Positions 58,090 through 64,000 of a stretch of 64,000 bases of DNA are shown here, piece after piece; positions within the stretch are counted from its first letter, which is position 1, and each line of letters starts with the position of its first letter. Made by a program: the position numbers and the translations under genes. The DNA is taken from contig NC_133172.1 in assembly GCF_040802235.1 (NCBI RefSeq), positions 62,813,613 to 62,877,612 of the forward strand, written 5' to 3'. Source of the DNA: Manis javanica. Lineage: Eukaryota > Chordata > Mammalia > Pholidota > Manidae. The notes under the pieces were generated by a model. The model was not told where the DNA came from. It ran no database searches and saw only the letters and a program-made list of their open reading frames with translations.

Positions 58090-58925
58090 TCTTTTTCCTT
58101 CTTGCTAATCCATCGAAATCACTGCTGCTATATCCTCTCTTTCCCCTTCCCTCCCCCACCTCTCTCTTCTTCATAATCATCTTCATCTAGAAATTGAATG
58201 ACCAGTGGCAGTACTCCCTGGAGTCAGAGATAGTTCTAGATCTAGGTAAATAAGGAAGTAAAATATGCCTGCCACTTTTTCAAAGGTCTTCCGTTCTCAG
58301 CCTCAGGCCATCTGCTCCATGGAGAGCACACACCTCTCGTTTTTGGCTCAGCATGTATTTCCTCTGCTTGCCCTGGCAACGCCAACCATGTCTTCCCGCT
58401 GTCACAGGCAGGACCCCACTCCCTGCCCACAGCTGCTGGGGTTGGGAATGTGCAGCTGATTCAAGCTGACCGAAGCTGAATCTCTCTCCCAGGAATCAGG
58501 GTTCACAGAGTCCGGTTTATTGACTGTCAGGGATTAGGTCTCAGAGGTAATGGAAAGAGCAGACCGCAGCAGAGAAAGCTGGTCTGTGGTGGACAGAACC
58601 GTAAAACAGGCCAAGAGAGACTTAGGGCAGGAAAAGGGGAGACCTGGGGTGCGCCTTTCCAGCTCTGCTTCCATCCAGAGCCCCCTTTTACCTGTATCCT
58701 TGAGGTCAGGGAGATCCGTCTGTCTTCCAGCAAACTGCCACATTCTCATCCCTGCTGGCCCATTAACTGCATGATATTTTTAAGCAGATCTCCCCCTGCC
58801 TTTTATTTTTTAACTTGGTAGATTTAGTTTCAATGAAAAGTTTACATTAGTCATCTAAATAGGAAATGAGTAGCATGTGATATTCTTAGAAGGAAACTGT
58901 ATGAATAAATACAACAAATAAAAAA
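58090..58925. other. Intergenic stretch, nothing assigned
   Basis: A pyrimidine-rich start gives way to ordinary sequence. No exon or RNA is recognised. Confidence 0.4.
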
Positions 58926-58930
58926 TAAGA

Positions 58931-58949
58931 ATATATATATATATATATA
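58931..58949. repeat. (AT)n microsatellite
   Basis: Nineteen bases of alternating AT in an A-rich L1-adjacent region. Confidence 0.85.
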
Positions 58950-59023
58950 AATATCAAAAAATAAAATTTAGTAAGAAAACATAAGTAAAATAAAGAATAT
59001 TTAATTTACAAAGTGTTTATGTG

Positions 59024-59540
59024 AGAAATGCAAATTAAAATCACAATGAGATACCAGCATACAGCCACTAGATTGACTAACGTTAAAAAGGCTGACATTA
59101 CCAAGTGTTGGTGAGGGTGCGAGCAGCTGGAGCTCTCAGCCCCTGCTGGGGGATTGCAAATTGACAACCACTTTGGAAAACAAAGTACTAGAATTAAATA
59201 TGCATCTGCCCTAGGCCCCAGTTAGTTCCCTCCTTGGCATAAACTCAAAAGGAATGAGTGTCCAGCAGAAGACAGAAGGGCGCTCATACTTTCTTTATTC
59301 GAAATAACCCCAAACTGGAGACAACACACATGTTTATTAGCAGGAGACTAGAAAATAAACTGTAGTATATTCACATAATAGAATACTATGCAGCACTGAC
59401 ACAAAAAGTGCAGGTACACACACCAAATCAGATGGATCTGTCACACAACACTGAACAAAAGAAGCCAGACACAAATGTATGATTCCATTTCTATGAGGCT
59501 TAAGGATAAGGCAGGTGATACAGGTCAGCATGGCTGTTCG
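59024..59540 (+). mobile_element. Old L1 fragment, sense
   Basis: GAGAAATGCAAATTAAAATC then ACAATGAGATACCAGC, ACCAAGTGTTGGTGAGGGTG, GAAATAACCCCAAACTGGAG and ATGATTCCATTTCTATGAGG run along the L1 ORF2 3' half. Diverged and non-coding. Confidence 0.85.
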
Positions 59541-60025
59541 CTGGGGCAGGTGGAAGGGAATCTAGGTGGGAGGTGCGCAAGGGCAACCCTCTTGACAGGA
59601 TGGTGCAAGGATTGGCACCTGCGGGGCACCTGTGCACAGATGGAGCACAGCCCTCTCACTGCTGCAACGGCTGCCAGATCTTGATGTGATGGTTCCAGCG
59701 GCTGAGGGGCAGAAGCCAGTTGAGGGACCAGGACTAAGGGAAGTTGCAAGACAGCAGGACAGGAAGGGAAGGCCACCTGCCTGCTCTGAATCCAAACTGT
59801 GCCACTTTCCAGCAGGTTAGCCCCACTGCCTCAGCCGCATCCATAAAGTGGCACCCCCTGGGGCTGACGTAGCTTGGGGGAGCTGGTAGCCCAGCTGGCA
59901 GCAAGCACCCACTGGCTGTCAGGGACAAGGTTCCTGAACCTCCTGGGAGACAGTTTTGGATGAGTCTGGAAACACTTGAACTTGGAGTGCTCAGCCTGGA
60001 GAACCGTTTCTTCCTATTTGCTTAC
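59541..60025. other. Intergenic stretch, nothing assigned
   Basis: A MIR-like CAAACTGTGCCACTTTCCAG near 59791 is the only hint. No gene is seen. Confidence 0.4.
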
Positions 60026-60029
60026 CTAT

Positions 60030-60560
60030 CTTAGGTAAGTAATTTATCTGCCCTCTGCCTCAGTTTCTTCATCTGCAACACGGGGATGATGTCCTCTAGG
60101 ACCCACATCTTGGAGTTGGGGGTTGTTATGAGGAATAAGCGAAGTAACCACTGGACAATGCTGGGCAAGGGCCACAGTCTTCACTGGCATTTCCTGCCCT
60201 GGGGTGGGGGCCTAGGCAGCCCCAGGGCACAGGAGAACGCACCAGCGGGGTGTCACAGAGGTGGGTTTCAAAGCTTGGATGAAAGTTTCTCAATTTTTCT
60301 CCTTTGCAGACTTTTGACCCTGGGTGTCCAGCAATCAAACAGGAACTAAGGAGCCCTCTGTTCCCATCTCTGCACAGATCAACCCCAAGGGGTGGAATGC
60401 CGCCCTGAGGATGGGCACTGGCTTTGGGGAGCAGCCAGGGACGTGATCCCCTCAAAGCTCTCCTCACCCTTCCGGGTCAGGTCCTGGGGCTGGCACTTGC
60501 TAGCTGTGTGTGGCCATGCCTGCCCACACCTCAGTTTCCCCATCTTTAAGAAAGAAGGGA
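60030..60560 (+). mobile_element. Two MIR fragments, sense
   Basis: About 60030-60165 has CTGCCTCAGTTTCTTCATCT then GCAACACGGGGATG and GGTTGTTATGAGGAATAAGC. About 60490-60560 has CTTGCTAGCTGTGTGTGGCC and CACCTCAGTTTCCCCATCTT. Confidence 0.7.
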
Positions 60561-61435
60561 CAGTCACAGTCTGGACTCCAAAGGGTCATGCCCAGACTCA
60601 GATAAGGCACTCTAGGTCCCAGCACAGAGAAATCAGGCAACACTAGCCAATAATCCTGATGACTTGTTACCTTACCCCTCGCCAGGGCTGCCATCTTTCT
60701 CTGCTCTGGTTTGGGGGGTTCAAGAGCTCCAGAACAGTCTCGAGGTTTAGTCCCTCACGGGCACCTCTGCACAACCGTGTCTTCCCTGAGGTCCGAGTAT
60801 GGGCAGGTGGGGAGTTACTGCTGGCGAGCCCACGGATTTGGAGGGGAGGGTGTGGGGTGAGGAAGGACATGGGGCTCCTCCAGCAGCCCCAAGCCGAGGC
60901 AGCTCCTGTCATGAGGATCGTGTCGCTCCTGGAGCACCCGCCTGGACACGGAGGGGTAAGACAGTCACAGCTCTGCCTTAGCGAGGGGCCCCTGGACACC
61001 TTCCTCACCTGTGTGGAGTCATGGACTCTTTGCCCCAACACTATGAAGTCGGAACAGGTGTTGGTGCCATTTTACAGATGAGGAGAAGGAGGTTCAGAGC
61101 CAGTTTTCACACCCAGGCCCTCAGGGAACTGTGCCGGACGCTGTTCCTGACTGGCCCAGGCGCCGTGGCCGAGGAAAGCGCCTGTGTTCACATGAGTCTC
61201 TGTGATGGGGCCCGTCTGGGGCTGCCACAGCGCCAAGAGACCACACCCTGGAAGCTGGCCCGTGGTGACCCCAGGAAGATAAGCCCCTCTAGAGGCTTCT
61301 CTGACCAGCTCGATGCTTGCCGTGAAGTGTGACCCACAGCACAGACAGTGAAACCACCCACCACCCACAGGGCAGGGTCATGCTGGGCAGGAGTGGGCAA
61401 TGAGTGCTAAGGAAACTTCTGGAACTTTAGAACCA
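60561..61435. other. Intergenic stretch with an antisense MIR scrap
   Basis: TGCCATTTTACAGATGAGGA (about 61066) is antisense MIR core. The remainder is unassigned. Confidence 0.4.
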
Positions 61436-61439
61436 AGGA

Positions 61440-61775
61440 GCCAGGGAAACCGTCTATTTCCCCATTTTATATGTGAAGACACTTAGCTTCCAGAAGTTGG
61501 GAGACTTGCCTGACGCAGCACAAGTTGGTGTCAGAACCAAGATCAGAGTTTGGGTTCCCTGGTGCCTGGGAGTTTTCCCATCACCAAGCTAGTTAACACC
61601 AACTCCCGGGCCAGGATATTTGTGTAGTGAAAGTGCCTTGTGCGCTGACCGCGAGCCAGCCGCTGGGGGCAAGGCGGTGAATGGATGCGGTTCTGTCTGC
61701 ACGAAGCACACAGTCCACTCTCATCACTACCGCTGTGTGACAAACCACGATAAAACATAGTGGCTTCAACCGGGT
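61440..61775 (-). mobile_element. MIR fragment then MaLR LTR end, antisense
   Basis: About 61445-61530 (TTCCCCATTTTATATGTGAA then GACACTTAGC) is antisense MIR. About 61720-61770 (ACTACCGCTGTGTGACAAAC then CACG, and TAGTGGCTTCAACC) is the antisense end of an MLT1-like LTR. Confidence 0.55.
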
Positions 61776-61777
61776 CT

Positions 61778-62132
61778 TACGGTCTGAATATTTGTTTGTC
61801 CCCCCAACTCATACAGGGAAGCCCTCACCCCCAGTTTGGCCTGCATCTGGTGTGAGGAAGTGACTAAGTATAAATGAGGTCAGAGGGCAGGGGTCAGTGT
61901 CCTCATAAGAAAAGGCACCGGGGAGCTTCCTCACTCTCTGTGCCACATGAGGACGCAGAGAGAAGGCGCTGTCTGCGAGCCAGGAAGAGGGCCCTCACCA
62001 GAACCCGGCCACGCTGGCTCCCTGACCTCAGACGTCCAGCCTCCAGAACGGTGAGAAATGAATGAATGTCTATTGTTTAAGCCACTCGGTCCACGGTATT
62101 TGGTTACCTTAGCCTGAGCAGATGAATACACA
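61778..62132 (+). mobile_element. MST-type MaLR LTR, solo, near complete
   Basis: GTCTGAATATTTGTTTGTCC, GGTCAGTGTCCTCATAAGAA, GAGCCAGGAAGAGGGCCCTC then ACCAGAACCCGGCCACG and TCTATTGTTTAAGCCACTCG give the MST LTR in order, from a GTCTGAATA start to an AGATGAATACA end. No proviral genes are present. Confidence 0.85.
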
Positions 62133-62390
62133 GGGCTTGGCAAACTTTTTTGGTAAAGGACAAGATGGTAAATACTTGGGGCTTTATGGGCCATGTGGTT
62201 TCCGTGGAAACTTGTTCAGCTCCGCCATCACACACACAGTGTGCCAGCAGCTATAACCACATGTAGAGGGATGGGTGGGCTTGTGTTCCAGCCCAGCTTT
62301 GTTCCTTCCAGCAGGCATGGGCCAGAGTGAGGCTCTGAGCTGCAGCGCACCTGACCCTTGCAGTCATTCATTTTGTTCAGAAACTGAAAT

Positions 62391-62992
62391 GTGTTGGAAG
62401 CAACCTAAGTGTCCATCGACAGATGGATGGATAAAGGAAATGTGGTACATATACACAACGCACTATCACTCAGCCAAAAAAAAAAAGAGGGAGAGAGAGA
62501 GAGAATGAATGTTGTTCTCAAAGATGGACCTTGAGGACTTTCTGCTGAGGGAGACAAAGCAGACACGGCAAGAAAAATACCATATGACCTCACATATATG
62601 TGGACTCAAACAAACAACAACAAAAATCCAAAGTCACAGACAGACAACAGAGTGGTGGTCGCCAGAGGCAGGGGGTGGGGTGTGGGTGGAATGGGTGAAG
62701 GGATCAAGAGACACAAACTGCCAGCTATAAAGGGAGTTCTGGGGGCCTGATGTACAGCATGGTGGCTACGCATCATGGTACTGTATTTCATTTTTGAAAG
62801 TTGCTGAGAGTAAATTTCAAAAGTTCTCATCACAAGAAAAAAAAATCCTATAACTATGCAAGGTGACAGGTGCTCATGAGACTCGCTGTGGCCATCATTC
62901 GGCGATGTGGCCATCACTGTCCAATTATTATGTTGTATACCTGAAACTAATGTGATGCTCTTTGTCAATTATCTCAATAAAAAAAGAAAGAG
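62391..62992 (+). mobile_element. L1 retrotransposon, 5'-truncated, ~600 bp
   Basis: GTTGGAAGCAACCTAAGTGT then CCATCGACAGATGG, GTGGTACATATACACAACGC, GTACTGTATTTCATTTTTGA and TATGTTGTATACCTGAAACT then AATGTGATGC run from the ORF2 end to a short A tail. Its 3' UTR differs from the L1 at 9755, so it is another, older subfamily. GAAACTGAAAT at 62380-62390 and GAAATTGAAAT at 62993-63003 may be its duplicated target (10 of 11 matching). Confidence 0.88.
62476..62505. repeat. A-rich then (GA)n tract inside the L1
   Basis: Eleven A followed by GAGGGAGAGAGAGAGAGA form a purine-only run that interrupts L1 homology. It is probably local slippage. Confidence 0.8.
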
Positions 62993-63004
62993 GAAATTGA
63001 AATC

Positions 63005-64000
63005 ATGGCCACGCATGGTGGGGAAGCTCTGGGGTGTGGCCCTGCTCCAGGCAGTGGCTGGGGGGCTGACCAGAGCGCCTGTCAAGGTGGCACAGTCCAG
63101 GCTGTCCCATGGTGCCGGTGCTGGCCAAGGTGCAGCAGGGCTGTACACTGCGGGTCCCGGGTCTCTCCCTGGGCGCTGCTCCAGGTGCTGCTTGGGCTTC
63201 CTCACAGCATGGTGACTCGGTTCCAGCTCCAGCATCTGGGGGAGCATGAGGCAGAAGCTGCGTCACTGTGTGCGCCCCACCCTTCAAAGTCACATTGTGT
63301 CACTTTTGCTCTACTCACCAGCCCGCCCACCTCTCCGTAGGACCGTCAGCCTCATGCCTCAGAGCACATAGGAGACCTCATTGCAGACATCACACAGTGT
63401 CGGGGTGAGCACGCACACACCAGACAGGTGACTGCACTGCAGCTGAGCTCTCTGAAGGGGGCTGGCTCCCAGGGACGTGGGGAGGGGCCTTCTTTACGCA
63501 GGGGGAAACCGGGGACGCCTTCCTGGAGCTGCAACCAGAAAACTTCCTGGTCCCGGGAAGAGGCTGCGGGCAAGGGAAAGGCTGTACATGCCTGGAGGCC
63601 CGGGGGTGTGGGGGGGGAGGGAGCGCGGGTTACAGGCTGGGAGACTAGACAGCATGGGCTAGACTCAGGCATTACTTCCCCTTTGGCCGGGCACTAGGCC
63701 CTTCACCAAGGCGGCCCTGTCGTTGGTATGAAGGTGAGTCTGTAAGCCCGGGCGTGGGAGGGGGCTGCTAATGTGAGGTGTGCATCCCAGAGCCCGGCAC
63801 ACAGAGACGAGAAATTCTGCATGTGGGACAGCTTTTCATTGCTTCTCCCTGGAATTGCTGGGTGGCACTATGTTCAGAGCCTTGGAGCGGTTCCTCCAAA
63901 ATGAAATCAATACTGCAGCCCTACTTTATGGGAGAATGGTTTCCAAATTGCACAAAACACATGCCTCTATTATCTGCATTTCAGAGAATCTGAGTGGGCA
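63005..64000. other. Intergenic stretch to the right edge, nothing assigned
   Basis: GC-rich to about 63780, then AT-balanced unique-looking sequence (63800-64000). I see no exon or repeat; the last 200 bases have the texture of non-repetitive DNA and could be conserved. Confidence 0.4.

Noticed and set aside
57866-58186. Gly/Val/Asp-rich minus-strand ORF
   Set aside because: It is a direct translation of the CAY trinucleotide array.
63000-64000. Search for JPH3 exon 1 near the right edge
   Set aside because: No MORN-repeat coding sequence is visible on either strand; the gene probably lies beyond the window.

Overview
The window is nuclear DNA of a placental mammal. The only protein-coding sequence I can defend is at the extreme left. 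The minus strand from 158 to the window edge encodes the first 52 codons of ZCCHC14, starting [10 protein letters not shown], inside a large CpG island. The remaining ~63.8 kb lies upstream of that gene. By remembered human 16q24.2 synteny this is the spacer between ZCCHC14 and JPH3, which holds only non-coding transcripts and repeats. No JPH3 exon is visible.

The 1.6-kb and 0.9-kb L1 copies share a 3' tail that I associate with pangolins (Manis). No Alu, carnivore CAN, ruminant BovA, horse ERE or bat VES SINE was seen, only ancient MIR, which agrees with that guess. The species call is an inference from memory.

Layout: 1-2260 is the CpG-island promoter region of ZCCHC14, with an NF-Y box, a GC box, a GC-rich leader with two upstream ORFs, and candidate donor sites for a divergent transcript. 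2280-8170 holds MaLR LTRs, MIR fragments and old antisense L1. 9318-11425 is a MaLR LTR split by a 5'-truncated L1 with a perfect 14-bp target-site duplication. 19050-20160 is an old repeat split by an LTR. 21406-22306 is an inverted L1 of the same family with a 71-bp L1 tail nested inside it. 24725-25230 is a MIR split by a probable ~283-bp retrocopy with a 17-bp duplication. 25300-48410 is mostly decayed L1, MIR and LTR sequence with several simple repeats. 48640-49100 is a second, orphan CpG island. 51090-53260 holds a near-complete MIR, a MaLR LTR and an L1 fragment. 55385-58085 has an L1 tail, a candidate minus-strand exon, a 20-bp tandem repeat and a MIR followed by a CAY-rich array. 59024-63003 is L1, MIR and an MST-type LTR.

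I see no operon, CRISPR array, RNA gene or novel protein system. The points most worth following are the orphan CpG island, the MIR-embedded retrocopy, the two ZCCHC14 upstream ORFs and the candidate minus-strand splice signals near 56350 and 57559. Repeat classes were assigned by eye against remembered consensus sequences, so their edges are approximate.
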